A stretch of 64,000 bases of DNA from DASYML01 sp036399835 (GCA_036399835.1 DASWMI010000080.1:1-64000); one strand, 5' to 3'; shown: positions 1-9,426, counted from the first letter of the stretch. The notes: generated from the sequence alone by a model not told the origin. Numbers and translations: made by a program.

Positions 1-561
1 GATGAGGGAATATCTAACGGGGTCCGGCAAATCGTAAGAGACGAGCATGACGACCGCGCCCGTCAGGATAAAGAAGACGACGGAAAAGTTATAGAGCAGG
101 TTGTCAACGACGAGCGCCGGAACGCCGTGCATGAGCGGGACACGTTTACGCAGGAGCGCGACCTTCGTCGCCTCGCCCAGTAGTGGACCAGTAAAGGTCA
201 GAAAGCTGATCGCCTCTCCGCCCAGACGCACGGCGAAAGCCTGTAGGATACCAAAGCGCCTGTGCTCGGGCGGGATGGCACGGCTCATCGCCAGAGCGCG
301 CAGAAAGTGGCGTAGCCCGCTGATGCCGATGATGAAGACGAGGCCAAAGCCTATCCCGCTGAGAGCGTCGAAGAGCGGCTGAACGCCGACCCTGTTGATG
401 ATATAGACGAGCAGCGCGAGACCCAGCAGGAAAGCTACAATCTGACCCCACATGACGGAGCGTCGGACATGCCCCTTGCCAGCCGCGCCGGACGCGGCGG
501 AAGTAGCCTGCCCTTCATCCGTCACGAGAGGCTCTTTAGTCAACTGTTCTTCAGTGGTCAT
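1..561 (-). CDS. Flippase-like integral membrane protein (LPG synthase TM-region family), 3' part missing
   Basis: The minus strand is open from the ATG at 561 to the window edge (187 codons, no stop), so the C-terminal part lies outside. After a charged, Ala/Gly-rich N-terminus of about 35 residues come hydrophobic segments (WGQIVAFLLGLALLVYII, then a stretch around FGLVFIIGISG) and the motif RLGGEAISFLTFTGPLLGEATK, which resembles the lysylphosphatidylglycerol synthase TM region / UPF0104 family. Members move or modify lipids at the inner membrane; the substrate cannot be told from sequence. The start overlaps the stop of the upstream phosphatase gene (TGATG), so the two are translationally coupled in one operon. 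Confidence 0.75.
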   Translation of the reverse strand, partial: MTTEEQLTKEPLVTDEGQATSAASGAAGKGHVRRSVMWGQIVAFLLGLALLVYIINRVGVQPLFDALSGIGFGLVFIIGISGLRHFLRALAMSRAIPPEHRRFGILQAFAVRLGGEAISFLTFTGPLLGEATKVALLRKRVPLMHGVPALVVDNLLYNFSVVFFILTGAVVMLVSYDLPDPVRYSLI

Positions 562-3236
562 CAAGGCGACTTAACTACTCCCTGCGCAATCGGAGAGAGC
601 GCGGGCGGCCTGCGTTTCTGTCCTGTGGCCTCTTCTATCACGCGGCCCGGAAATGTGCGAAAGCCGCGCTGCCAGAGCGCCGGCACGGGCACGCGCTCAT
701 CTCTCAGCTTGCCCATCAAGGCCAACACGGTCGGCACAAAACTGAGGCTGTCGTAAGGCTCTTCAACGACAACTCCGCGCGGGACTCCTGTTCTCTCTCC
801 GCCCGCCAGCATCAGCGTCGAGTGGGTCGAGATACGAAAGAGAGAGCCGTGATTGCCGCCCGGGTTAAAGCCGCGCACATCGAAATTCCAGTGGTTGTTG
901 GCAAACAAGAGCAGTTCCGGCTCGACCAGTTGGCGCTGCCTGTTGCGAAAACGCCGCATCAGCCGTTCATCTGTCGAGAGACCGGGCGCATCGGTCGCCA
1001 GATTCGCGAGCTGGTGATAGAGCATCTGTTCGTGTAGTCCGACCAGGCCGTTAGAGTATTCCGTTTTATGTAGTGCGCGCAACCAGTCCAGGTCCGTGTG
1101 CCAGCCATCGAGCCAGGCGGCGCGCGTCGCACCCTCTGGCAATCGAAGCTCTTTGTCTTCCCAGATTTTGAGCGGCAACCCTGCGCGCCAGTCCTCGCGC
1201 CTCAAGCTCATCTGCCCGTCCGCATTCTGTTTCAGATTCGAGATTGGCAGATAGCGCAGGCTGAGGCCGCCGTCGCGCTCCTCGCGCGAAAGTATCAGCG
1301 CCTGTCTGTCCGGGCCGCCGTAGAGCCAGACCACATCATCCTCGTCGCCGCGCCGCAATTCTTCTCCGAGCGCGGCTTCCAGAGCCTCGCGCGGAAGACG
1401 CGTGGCGATAAAATCTACCGGATGATTATCAAGACCCTGCTGCACGTTATTACGCACGGCCACGGATTGGAGCAACGAAAAATAGTTGACGCGCACAAAG
1501 CTCCGCTCCATATCAAGCGAGCCGTCGCCACTGAGGACCAGCCCGCCCGGCGCAACACCCGCGATGTAATTCTGCAACTCGTAAATACTGTTCTCGTCGC
1601 CCATCGCCCCCTTAGCGATGACATCTTCTATCTTCAGACGAAAGGGGTCTAAGCTCTCAGGCTTGAGCGCCAGCAGATTCTGGAGCGTGCGCAAATATTC
1701 TATGTAGCTTCGCTCATCTCCCATCCACGAATCCATCTGCGCATAAAGACGCAGGGCATCCTTATCGCGGCCCTTCTCCGTGTCCTCTTTGGTCCACTTC
1801 TTGGGCTGGCCTTCGAGTATCAAGCGACGCTTCTCGATTTCATGATGAAGGGCTTGCAGCTCTTCCCTGAGCTGGACCATCTCGTTTTCCCACCCGCCGC
1901 GTCTTCTCTCTATCGTTTTGAAAAAAGTTTCGCTCAAAGCGCGTCGCAAGGGTTGGGACAGGTTCTTACGCTGTAGCTGCTGCAAGATGATGTGAAGGAG
2001 GTTGAGGTCGGAATCGCGCAGGTGTATCGCGGCGCGCTCGTTGCCGTCGAAATCGAGCAGGGCCGTAGGGTAGTCCGTGCTCTGCCCCTTGAGGTAAAAG
2101 GATTCGCTGGTCGTCGTCGTAATCAGCGGGACGAGCGGGTAGATACCCTTGACGGCATAGTCCATCAAGAGCCGCCGCTTGGTGACGACGTGATGGCCGC
2201 CGCCCGCCGCAGAGCCTAGCATCTTGACCAGATTGTAGCCCTGGCTGTAAATCTTCTCGTCGGAATTGAAGCCGTGGTCCGAAACAAAGATGAGAGCAGT
2301 TTCATCCGGCAGGGGAGACTGTTCAATCGCCGACCAGATGCGACCAACGAGGCTGTCAATCTCCTTGACGCTGTTGAGCTGTGTTTCGCGGTCTCGATTA
2401 TGATGCGCCGTGTGGTCAAACTCCGTGACGTAAATATCCAGGTAATGAATCTTCGGATTCTTGAGCCTTTCGATTAGTTCGCGCTCAAGCTGGTCGAAGA
2501 TGAGGCTACGCATCTCCAGCCCGAGCGTCCATTCATCCAGTAGCTCGCGCGGGTTGCGACTGAAACGGTTCTGCGCGCCGCGTTGCAAAGTGGTCCAGCG
2601 AACCCCGCGCTGGAAAAGTTGAAAACTGATATAGCGCTCGTCGTTGGGAAAAGCATCCATCAGCAGGGGCACGCCCAGCTCATCCATCACTTCCGGCCCG
2701 GCCATGTCCACACGGCGGCGCGCGACATTCTGCACATAGAGCGGAATGAAAGTCAGATAATCATAGGAATGAAGCGTGAGGCGGTCGTACTCGACGTTAC
2801 CCTTTATCTGCAAATGCTGTCCCGTGTCGAGCAGCGACCAGGATGGAGCCGAAAGGCTCATCCCGCGCACGTAGAAGTTTGCGAGCCGCGTCCCGCGTCT
2901 ATAAAAGACCTCTTCAATCCAGGGCAACTGGCTCTTGCCGGTGCGCGGGTTGCGCTCGCGCACAAACTGGTCCAAGAGGTCAAAGGGCAGCCCGTCAATC
3001 TTGATGACGACCACGCGCGAAGCCTGCGCGAAGGATGCCGTCTGCATGAGCAGTATCAGCAAGGGCGCGATAATCAATGAAAGGCGTATGCCCGGACGCG
3101 AGCGGGCAGAGAAAGAGGAGAGAAGAAAGGCCGAGGCCCGAAGAAAAAGAGACGGGAGAGTGCGCGGCGCGCGCGGCTCTCCGGATGTCTCTGGCAAGCG
3201 GCTCTGCATCTGCTCCCGATTGTGACCGCTGCTCAT
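561..3236 (-). CDS. Secreted or membrane-anchored alkaline-phosphatase-superfamily hydrolase
   Basis: 891 residues. A hydrophobic segment at about 51-70 (LSLIIAPLLILLMQTASFAQ) follows an unusually long basic N-terminus and looks like a signal or anchor. The mature part begins with VVVIKIDGLPFDLLDQF, a metal-binding Asp region of the type I phosphodiesterase/alkaline phosphatase fold. It continues with SLSAPSWSLLDTG (likely nucleophile region), YVTEFDHTAHHNRD and ALIFVSDHGFNSDE (metal ligands), and a late GNHGSL histidine. The family cleaves phosphate mono- or diesters or moves phospho-head groups; the substrate is unknown. The start overlaps the stop of the upstream gene by four bases (ATGA) and the stop overlaps the flippase start, so the three products probably act together in the envelope. 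Confidence 0.75.
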   Translation of the reverse strand: MSSGHNREQMQSRLPETSGEPRAPRTLPSLFLRASAFLLSSFSARSRPGIRLSLIIAPLLILLMQTASFAQASRVVVIKIDGLPFDLLDQFVRERNPRTGKSQLPWIEEVFYRRGTRLANFYVRGMSLSAPSWSLLDTGQHLQIKGNVEYDRLTLHSYDYLTFIPLYVQNVARRRVDMAGPEVMDELGVPLLMDAFPNDERYISFQLFQRGVRWTTLQRGAQNRFSRNPRELLDEWTLGLEMRSLIFDQLERELIERLKNPKIHYLDIYVTEFDHTAHHNRDRETQLNSVKEIDSLVGRIWSAIEQSPLPDETALIFVSDHGFNSDEKIYSQGYNLVKMLGSAAGGGHHVVTKRRLLMDYAVKGIYPLVPLITTTTSESFYLKGQSTDYPTALLDFDGNERAAIHLRDSDLNLLHIILQQLQRKNLSQPLRRALSETFFKTIERRRGGWENEMVQLREELQALHHEIEKRRLILEGQPKKWTKEDTEKGRDKDALRLYAQMDSWMGDERSYIEYLRTLQNLLALKPESLDPFRLKIEDVIAKGAMGDENSIYELQNYIAGVAPGGLVLSGDGSLDMERSFVRVNYFSLLQSVAVRNNVQQGLDNHPVDFIATRLPREALEAALGEELRRGDEDDVVWLYGGPDRQALILSREERDGGLSLRYLPISNLKQNADGQMSLRREDWRAGLPLKIWEDKELRLPEGATRAAWLDGWHTDLDWLRALHKTEYSNGLVGLHEQMLYHQLANLATDAPGLSTDERLMRRFRNRQRQLVEPELLLFANNHWNFDVRGFNPGGNHGSLFRISTHSTLMLAGGERTGVPRGVVVEEPYDSLSFVPTVLALMGKLRDERVPVPALWQRGFRTFPGRVIEEATGQKRRPPALSPIAQGVVKSP

Positions 3237-5290
3237 TGTCCGATCACGCTCACGATGGTCCTGGCATCAGACGGAGCAATACGTTGCTCTTCATGCACGG
3301 CCTTGCGCAAATATTCCGCAGTCATCTCGCGCCATCTGGCATCAAGGCTCTGGTTGCTATAGATACGCAGCAGCTCGTTCTTGGCCGTCTCGTTGTTGAT
3401 GCGATAGAGACTGGTCAGGCATAGCTCGCGTGTCTCAGCATCTTCCGTGCGCGAGAAGATGCGCGCCGCCGCAGAGGCGATTTTGCCGTTGGCCTCCGCC
3501 CCGTGCTCCGCGATAAAGCGCAGGCTTTTGCGCACGTCCTCTATGTTCCAGACGATTTCAATCTGCGGGCTGGACCTGGAGACTTCGCGCAGAAAGCGGC
3601 CATGATAGGCAAGCCTGCGCTCAAGCTCAAGGCGGGCCGAGAGCTGCGGCGTAGCCTTTTCGCGGTGCGTGTAGAGGCCGAAGCTGAGCATGTTGCCGAG
3701 ACGGAAAAGCGTCTGTCCGGCGCGCCCGTGTTTCAAGGGAACCATCTCCTCGCGGCGATCCCTGTCGAGACGAGCTGAGAGACCTCCGGGGCGTTTCGCG
3801 TAAGCGACGAGCGCCTCATACTGAACGCGCGCCAGCTCCGCCTCCGTCTTCAAATCATTCTCCAAAGGATTGAGCGAGACGCGCTCTAACCTCGTCGCGA
3901 TCTCGTCGCGCAGACGCGGGTCGAGCGACGCATCCAGCGAGAGCAGGAGCTTGAGCTGCGAGTAAGAGCGCAGGCGTGAAGGCTGGTTGAGGTCCATCCC
4001 GCGCCTGCCCGTGACGAAATCATAGACCGTACGGCTCAGGAAGTAAGGCAGGTCGCCATAGCGCGAGAGGGCGAGCAGGTTGCGCGTCACATCCTGAAGC
4101 ACACGCCGCGACATCTCGCGCCCCTTCGGGTTGAGGCTGCTGCGAAAGTCCACGAGCAGAATCGGTATCTTCGGGTGGTCCAGCCCGTAGAGCGCCAGCG
4201 GAATCATCTGGACGGGGCGCGCGCCCTCTGCCTGTGCGCTGACCTGACGATTCTCTGCATCGAAGTAACGTGTCTCCGTATACCCGCTCCACTGGCGCAA
4301 GGATTCATCGCGCCAGGGGTCCGAGATATTCAGAAAGCGTCCATCAAAGCGGCGCTCGCGTTTATGGTCCAGCTCGGGTCGCGCGATCCAGAGCAGGGCA
4401 TGCGTCGCGCTGCCGTCAGGTAGTTCCAATGGCTCGAAGTAAAGCGATTCGGCTTCGGCGCGCTGGCGCAGCAATTCCCAGTTGTGCCCGCGCACGTCGC
4501 GCACAGAAGCAGTCTGCTTATCGTAGACATGTTGAAGCCTGGTCTGGTCCACTATCCCGCCGAAGATTTTATCCGAGAGCATGAGCCGGGCCTGTATCTC
4601 TCGCATCTCGCTTTCTGTGAGGGCGGGCGCGTCACCCGTCTCGGATTGATAGAGAGAGAGAATCGCCAGCGCGCGCATCAAATGCGACTTGCGATAATCG
4701 TCCAGATTACGACGGAAGTTGCGCGACGAACCCTTGACCGGAAAATCGTAAGGGTCAATCAAGATGTTTTGCAGCGCGGCCCAGAAGATTTTGTTCCAGA
4801 CTTCGCGATCGGTCGCGGAGAGATCTATAATCGCGGGCGGCGCATTCCCTGAAGCGCGTTTGCTGTTGCCGACCCGGCTATACAGAAAGGGAACTGCGGC
4901 AGCCGCGCGTTGCCACCAGGCGGGCTTCGTGTAAGTTAGCATCCAGAGATAACGCAGCCTGTCATTCTCAGGGTCCGCGTCATTCATAGTGTCTCGCAGA
5001 ATACTGACGAGCGGAACATCTGCGCCCGTTTGCTCTCTGCGCTCAAGCCCGCCCAGATTGCCGAAGATGGTCAGCAACTCGGCCCCGCCTTCGACGCTCA
5101 TCTTTTCAAGACGAAAGAGCGCAGCAGCCGTCGCCTGTGGCTCGACGGGCCGGGCAGCCGTCTGCTCTACGACAGCCTGGGCTGCGCAAGGGTAGTTGAT
5201 AGCGGGCGCAAGCGAAAGGAGTAGGGAGAAGAATAAACAGATAAGGGGTCGCGAGCGGTTCCCAGTGAGCACGTTCTTCATCCGAATCAT
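3233..5290 (-). CDS. Secreted protein of unknown function, helical-repeat-like
   Basis: 685 residues with a clear signal peptide (basic start, then PLICLFFSLLLSLAPAINYPCAAQA). I recognise no family. The rest is largely helical. The last 150 residues (ETRELCLTSLYRINNETAKN and following) look like HEAT-type repeats, and two Trp-rich stretches occur around TKPAWWQRAAAAVPF. It is the first gene of the operon running to the phosphatase and the flippase-like gene, joined by an ATGA overlap, so it is likely an exported partner of the phosphatase. A second in-frame ATG lies three codons in. No typical Shine-Dalgarno sequence is close to either start. Confidence 0.7.
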   Translation of the reverse strand: MIRMKNVLTGNRSRPLICLFFSLLLSLAPAINYPCAAQAVVEQTAARPVEPQATAAALFRLEKMSVEGGAELLTIFGNLGGLERREQTGADVPLVSILRDTMNDADPENDRLRYLWMLTYTKPAWWQRAAAAVPFLYSRVGNSKRASGNAPPAIIDLSATDREVWNKIFWAALQNILIDPYDFPVKGSSRNFRRNLDDYRKSHLMRALAILSLYQSETGDAPALTESEMREIQARLMLSDKIFGGIVDQTRLQHVYDKQTASVRDVRGHNWELLRQRAEAESLYFEPLELPDGSATHALLWIARPELDHKRERRFDGRFLNISDPWRDESLRQWSGYTETRYFDAENRQVSAQAEGARPVQMIPLALYGLDHPKIPILLVDFRSSLNPKGREMSRRVLQDVTRNLLALSRYGDLPYFLSRTVYDFVTGRRGMDLNQPSRLRSYSQLKLLLSLDASLDPRLRDEIATRLERVSLNPLENDLKTEAELARVQYEALVAYAKRPGGLSARLDRDRREEMVPLKHGRAGQTLFRLGNMLSFGLYTHREKATPQLSARLELERRLAYHGRFLREVSRSSPQIEIVWNIEDVRKSLRFIAEHGAEANGKIASAAARIFSRTEDAETRELCLTSLYRINNETAKNELLRIYSNQSLDARWREMTAEYLRKAVHEEQRIAPSDARTIVSVIGQ

Positions 5291-5638
5291 ATTTAATGAG
5301 GTTGCATTCTCCTCAAAAATATTCCTCTTGGAGCGAAATGACTGCGCTTGCCTGCCATCAAACTAACGCAGCCCTTTAAATCCTCAAAGCTTTTTCAAAT
5401 CCGCACGGTGAAATGGCAAACACCGTGCCGCTTTATCCAGGGCCGTGTGATGATAACCACTATACCAGACTGCCGCCAAGCACAAATCCTACAGCCTTAT
5501 CATGGTCCCATAAAGCCATAAAGTGTGGCCCGCATAGGACACTTCTCGAAGTGTCACACTTCATCCAGCAGCGTCCGCTCGAAGAGCCTCGAAGCTCAAG
5601 CCTCGGCGCGAGTGCGTTCCATCGCCCAGGCTTCGTCT
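5291..5638. other. Gene-free region upstream of the envelope operon
   Basis: No credible ORF in 348 bases. It separates the glycosyltransferase stop from the start of the three-gene envelope operon and should hold that operon's promoter, but no convincing -35/-10 pair was found. It contains the AAGTGT/ACACTT half-site cluster listed separately and a short direct repeat, CATAAAG twice, at about 5510-5523. Confidence 0.5.
5521..5561. promoter_or_regulatory. Operator-like cluster of AAGTGT/ACACTT half-sites
   Basis: Four half-sites in alternating orientation lie within 41 bases: AAGTGT at 5521, ACACTT inside an 18-base palindrome GACACTTCTCGAAGTGTC at 5538-5555, then AAGTGTCACACTT (5549-5561), which is itself palindromic. 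Overlapping dyads of one hexamer are typical of cooperative repressor sites. The palindrome could also form an RNA hairpin with a CTCG loop, but no T-run follows on either strand. The regulator is unknown. Confidence 0.4.
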
Positions 5639-7357
5639 TTACTGCGACTGGTTGAGAAATTTGGAAATCTCCGCCAGAGATATTTGGTCCAGCATATAGA
5701 CGTTGATCGAAGGGATTTTGCCCAGCGAGATATTCGCCACGGGCGCGCCCCTCTGTTGCAGAATTCTGTTGACGGCTTCGTTGCTGAAATACCTGCGCCC
5801 GCGCGCAGAGATAACAAAATCGCCCACCTCCAACTGTCTCAAAGCATCCCTATCCGAGAGCGATAAAGAGACCAGATCGGGTCTTCCGGCCACCTGCGCA
5901 TAGTAAGCCGTGAGCGCCGGCGATTCGCTCGCCAGACGCGCACCCACGCGCGCCCTTCCGGCAATCTCAAAGACGGCATCGCGGACGCTCGCATCATAAA
6001 ATTCGTCGTGTGGAAAATAGCTTCCCGCGCGCTCCATCCCGCCGCCGAGCAGGTTCGTGTAAAGCCTGTAATGCGGCGAGACGCTCGCCGACGCGATGAC
6101 GGGGAAAGCCAGCATCAGCATAGTGACCATCGCATGTGTGTAGCTCCCAACCCTTTTGTGATCGAGGAAACTTTTTAAGATAGAGGTCAGGCTGCGCGAG
6201 ATGCAGTGTATGCCGATGGCCGCCGTGATGAGCACGACGGGAAGCGCCATCGTAAAGTAGCGCGTGAATTTACCGCCGAGCACCGGGAATGGCAGAAACC
6301 AGTACATGAGCCAGAAGAGTATGAAGAAGCGGCCATCGCCTAATCGCTTGAGAAAGAGGACCGGCAAGCCGACGATGAACGCGGCCAGGATTGGCAGCGG
6401 CAGCTTGATACCCATAAAGACATAATAGAAATACCAGGGCACGCCCTTGAGCCACAGCGTAAACTGGTTGCGATAAAGCTTGCCCATAAACTCGTAGCTG
6501 TCATGGCCGATGCGGTGCTCGCCCGCAAACAGTTTCATCTCGTACCATGTGCCGGGCAGCAGGACAGTAGGATTGCAGAGCAGGAAGGCCGCGCCCATGA
6601 CCGCGAAAAAGATCAGCCAACGACGCCAGCCCACGCGCCAGCGCGTACTCTTGACGCCCTGAAAGATATAGTAATAGCTGACGCTGATAGCCAACAGATG
6701 CGGCATGTACTTCGATGCCAGCATCGCGCCGAAAGAAGCGGCAGTGGCCCAGTAAAAGGGCAGAGGACTTGAGCGCCCGCTTTCCGCTGCGCGTTGCGAG
6801 CGGAGCCAGAAGACGTTTGCCAGCAGAAAGAAGAAGAGTAGAAAAGTGTCTTCCTTGGCGATGCGGTTAAAGCTGATGGCGGTCGGGTCTATGGCCCAGA
6901 GCGCAGCCGTGATGAGCGCTATCTCGGTCCCGAAAAGCTCCGAGACAACCAGGAAGATAAGGAGCGAAGTCAACGCGCCGAAGATGACTGAAGGCAGACG
7001 TAAGGCGGTCTCTGTGGAAATCCGGCGCGAAGGATGCTGAGAGGCGAGGGCTGAAGCATTCCAACGCTCTGCGACCACCACGCTGACAGTGAGCAGCGCC
7101 TTCATCAACATGGGATGCTCGCCATTGGCAGCCGTCAGACCATGCGCGCGATAGTCTTCGACCGCACGCAGCTTGTTAAGCTCGTCTTCGCTGAGACCTT
7201 CGGCCCCCAGATTGACGGCGCGAAAGCCTATCCCGCAAAGTACAATCAATGCCAGAGCCGAAATGACAAGCGTCCGTGTGCGAGAGCGCAAGCCCTTGCC
7301 CGTCAAAATTTTTTCGCGCGCAACGCCCGCCGTCGCTACTTCCGCAGATGCTGACAA
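5639..7357 (-). CDS. GT39-like membrane glycosyltransferase (ArnT/PMT type)
   Basis: 572 residues. About ten hydrophobic segments begin with LVISALALIVLCGIGFRAV, followed by the acidic loop GLSEDELNKLRAVEDY typical of GT-C glycosyltransferases that use polyprenyl-phosphate sugars, then a membrane block (HPMLMKALLTVSVVV, LTSLLIFLVVSELFG, FLLFFFLLANVFWL) and a soluble C-terminal domain of about 150 residues. It probably moves a sugar from a lipid carrier to a protein or glycolipid on the outer face of the inner membrane. The first in-frame start is TTG at 7357, with GAGAG and GGGAG upstream; no ATG is available nearby. A sigma70-type promoter lies 100 bases upstream. Confidence 0.75.
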   Translation of the reverse strand: MSASAEVATAGVAREKILTGKGLRSRTRTLVISALALIVLCGIGFRAVNLGAEGLSEDELNKLRAVEDYRAHGLTAANGEHPMLMKALLTVSVVVAERWNASALASQHPSRRISTETALRLPSVIFGALTSLLIFLVVSELFGTEIALITAALWAIDPTAISFNRIAKEDTFLLFFFLLANVFWLRSQRAAESGRSSPLPFYWATAASFGAMLASKYMPHLLAISVSYYYIFQGVKSTRWRVGWRRWLIFFAVMGAAFLLCNPTVLLPGTWYEMKLFAGEHRIGHDSYEFMGKLYRNQFTLWLKGVPWYFYYVFMGIKLPLPILAAFIVGLPVLFLKRLGDGRFFILFWLMYWFLPFPVLGGKFTRYFTMALPVVLITAAIGIHCISRSLTSILKSFLDHKRVGSYTHAMVTMLMLAFPVIASASVSPHYRLYTNLLGGGMERAGSYFPHDEFYDASVRDAVFEIAGRARVGARLASESPALTAYYAQVAGRPDLVSLSLSDRDALRQLEVGDFVISARGRRYFSNEAVNRILQQRGAPVANISLGKIPSINVYMLDQISLAEISKFLNQSQ

Positions 7358-7458
7358 AATGCTCTCTCAAGCTCCCTTAAAATTGATAATAAGAAAATAT
7401 AATCATTTGCCGCCGCGCAATAGCCCGCGCCAGTCGGCCTCTCCGCAAAAGGCGAAAG

Positions 7459-7486
7459 GTTATACCGTTTTGAACTCTGCTGTCAA
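7459..7486 (-). promoter_or_regulatory. Candidate promoter of the GT39 gene
   Basis: On the minus strand TTGACA (7486-7481), a 16-base spacer and TATAAC (7464-7459) lie about 100 bases upstream of the glycosyltransferase start. Both hexamers are close to the sigma70 consensus. Confidence 0.55.
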
Positions 7487-7569
7487 AAGCCAGCGAAGGC
7501 TCGATTGGACCAATGGCGTCATTTGTTGAGGGGAGAGTTCAGGGGAGAGCAGGCCGCGCCGTTCGAGTT

Positions 7570-9204
7570 TTAGCGCGAAGTGTTGGCAGCCGTATTGCCG
7601 CGCGCATTTGTCTGGGAGAGATTGGAATTCTGCGACTGTTCGCCTTCAGGCTGTTCCGGAGACTTCCAGCCGGCGCGCTCCAACAGACCGGAGGCAAAGC
7701 GCACCGGGACGGCCAGGTTCGAGGCGGAATTCTCTATAAAGACGGCAAAGTTGATGCCGATAACTTTCCCGGATGGTCCAAAAAGCGGAGCGCCGGAGCC
7801 GCCTTCAGCCGTCCGCGCGTCATAAACTATACGCCGCGCATCCAGGTCCGTGATGTGTCCCTGCGTCGTCAGCGGTTGAATCCGCTTGGAATCGGAAAGA
7901 TAGCCGAGCAGGGTTTCAAGCGATGAGCCGTAGCGCGCCTGTATGCTGCGCGCCTCGGTATCGTCAAGGAGCGCGAGCAGACGGTCTGGACCAGAAGGAT
8001 AACCCATCATCACGACCGTCTGGCCCGTGGCGACCGCATCCGTGTTCGTCTCAAGCGGGAGCACGGGAATATCCGTCGGCAACTCCTTGACGTCGAGCGT
8101 GCAGACGGCCAGATCATCGCGCGCCGCGGCCTGTTGAAACTTGAGCAGCAGAGGCTGCGGGTAGTTGGGGAAATAGGCCACCAGTTTTTTGAGTCGCGGT
8201 TTGCCGGAAACGCTGCTGCCGAGTCCCTGTGCGCGCTCGTCGGCCACCCAGGGCTGAGCGATGTGCTTGTTAGTGATGACAAACCCGTCGCCAACATAAA
8301 AGCCCGTCCCGACAAACTCGAACTCGGCGACAGCGCCCTTGCCTTCAGGCGTCAGCTGCGGCGTCTCGTTTCCGTTCTGGAGCACCGTGCCGTCTTCAGT
8401 CGCCTGCGTTTCAGGATAACGCAGCGGACGGCCCGTGCCGTTTTCGACAAAGATAAAAGAGCCTGCTATCAGGCAGACTCCGCGCCCGTACTCGCTGCGC
8501 AGCTTGACCGCCAGAGAGAGGCTATTCTGGATAGCCTTGTTTGATTCGCTGAGATCAGAGATTTTGCCGTTGGTCTTATCAACCTGCTCCTTCATCTGCT
8601 CGATCTGTTTACGCTGTTCGGCAATCAGGTGCTGGCTGGCCTGCAAGGCTTTGACCAGCGAGTAGCCTATGTAGAGCACGCCGCCGACGAGCACTAAAAC
8701 GATGGCGAGCGAGATGAGCTTAGTGGTGAGATTGATTTCGCGGACTAGCTCGCGCGTGAATTCGCGCAAGAAGACTTTGGCATCATCGCGTCGCGGCGTG
8801 TTGGCCGCCTCGATGGCAGCCTGCTCGATAAAGGGAGCGACGTGTGTTTCGCGGTGCGTGGCTTCGATAATCGCGGGAAGCGAGCGGATGGGGAAAAATT
8901 GCAGCATCAGCTCGGATGTGCCGAAGCGCACTTCGTCGCCGTCCTCTATCTTGTGGTTGAGCGTGAGCGGCTCGCCGTTGTGCTTGATGTCCAGCGAGTG
9001 GTCGAAATCCTTGACGCGATAATGCCCGTTGGCTCGCGCCAGCTCAAGCACCGAAGCTGACTCGCTCTGGCGGGCGGGCAGGTCCGAGGCACGCAAGCGC
9101 AGGTCGCAGCCCTCACCCGGACCAATCAGTATGCGGTCCTGCGTGGCTACTTCAGTGTGCTTGTCTTCGCCGCTGACAATGTGTATGACCAGCCCGTTCG
9201 CCAT
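7570..9204 (-). CDS. FHA domain - transmembrane - trypsin-like serine protease fusion
   Basis: 544 residues from the ATG at 9204; a GTG 28 codons upstream only adds an unrelated tail. An N-terminal FHA domain (about residues 3-105, IHIVSGEDKH ... IGPGEGCDLRL ... GDEVRFG) would bind phosphothreonine in the cytoplasm. A single TM helix (LISLAIVLVLVGGVLYIGYSL, about 163-183) and a coiled coil (about 190-225) lead to an outer trypsin-like domain. Its triad is complete: His in VITNKHIA (about 314), Asp in RDDLAVCTLDV (about 364), Ser in EGGSGAPLFG (about 470). It may link phosphorylation inside the cell to proteolysis outside. No operon partner is evident: it is followed by the GT39 gene after 212 bases, which has its own promoter. 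Confidence 0.85.
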   Translation of the reverse strand: MANGLVIHIVSGEDKHTEVATQDRILIGPGEGCDLRLRASDLPARQSESASVLELARANGHYRVKDFDHSLDIKHNGEPLTLNHKIEDGDEVRFGTSELMLQFFPIRSLPAIIEATHRETHVAPFIEQAAIEAANTPRRDDAKVFLREFTRELVREINLTTKLISLAIVLVLVGGVLYIGYSLVKALQASQHLIAEQRKQIEQMKEQVDKTNGKISDLSESNKAIQNSLSLAVKLRSEYGRGVCLIAGSFIFVENGTGRPLRYPETQATEDGTVLQNGNETPQLTPEGKGAVAEFEFVGTGFYVGDGFVITNKHIAQPWVADERAQGLGSSVSGKPRLKKLVAYFPNYPQPLLLKFQQAAARDDLAVCTLDVKELPTDIPVLPLETNTDAVATGQTVVMMGYPSGPDRLLALLDDTEARSIQARYGSSLETLLGYLSDSKRIQPLTTQGHITDLDARRIVYDARTAEGGSGAPLFGPSGKVIGINFAVFIENSASNLAVPVRFASGLLERAGWKSPEQPEGEQSQNSNLSQTNARGNTAANTSR

Positions 9205-9242
9205 AAAACAACTCGAACCCGAAACACCTGCACAAGAAATCA

Positions 9243-9299
9243 GGCCACCGCACGCGCGACCGCCTGCCTTGGATTCCTGCGGTCTCACGTGCGGTCGCC
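9243..9299. repeat. Inverted repeat in the leader of the FHA-protease gene
   Basis: GGCCACCGCACG (9243-9254) and CGTGCGGTCGCC (9288-9299) are complementary at 11 of 12 positions, 40-100 bases upstream of the ATG at 9204. It could be a leader hairpin or an operator. Confidence 0.4.
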
Positions 9300-9363
9300 T
9301 GACCGCTCAATATTACACTAATCGTTCGGGCGCGAGCAAAGTTCTTTATGGGTCCAGGAAAGC

Positions 9364-9406
9364 GTCAATCGTCAACGGAAGAAAGCAGCTTCCGTTGACG
9401 ATTGAC
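9364..9406. repeat. 18-bp perfect hairpin made of GTCAATC words
   Basis: GTCAATCGTCAACGGAAG (9364-9381) is followed by a 7-base loop and its exact reverse complement (9389-9406). It lies 20 bases past the gcvPB stop and could act as a terminator for the gcv operon, although no T-run follows. The word CGTCAATCGTCAA recurs in the hairpin between gcvH and gcvT. Confidence 0.75.
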
Positions 9407-9426
9407 CGGTTGATGATGAGAGGCTT

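Noticed and set aside
9205..9260. tRNA-like T-loop (GGGTTCGAGT on the minus strand)
   Set aside because: The flanking bases do not pair into a T-stem and no anticodon arm or acceptor stem is present.
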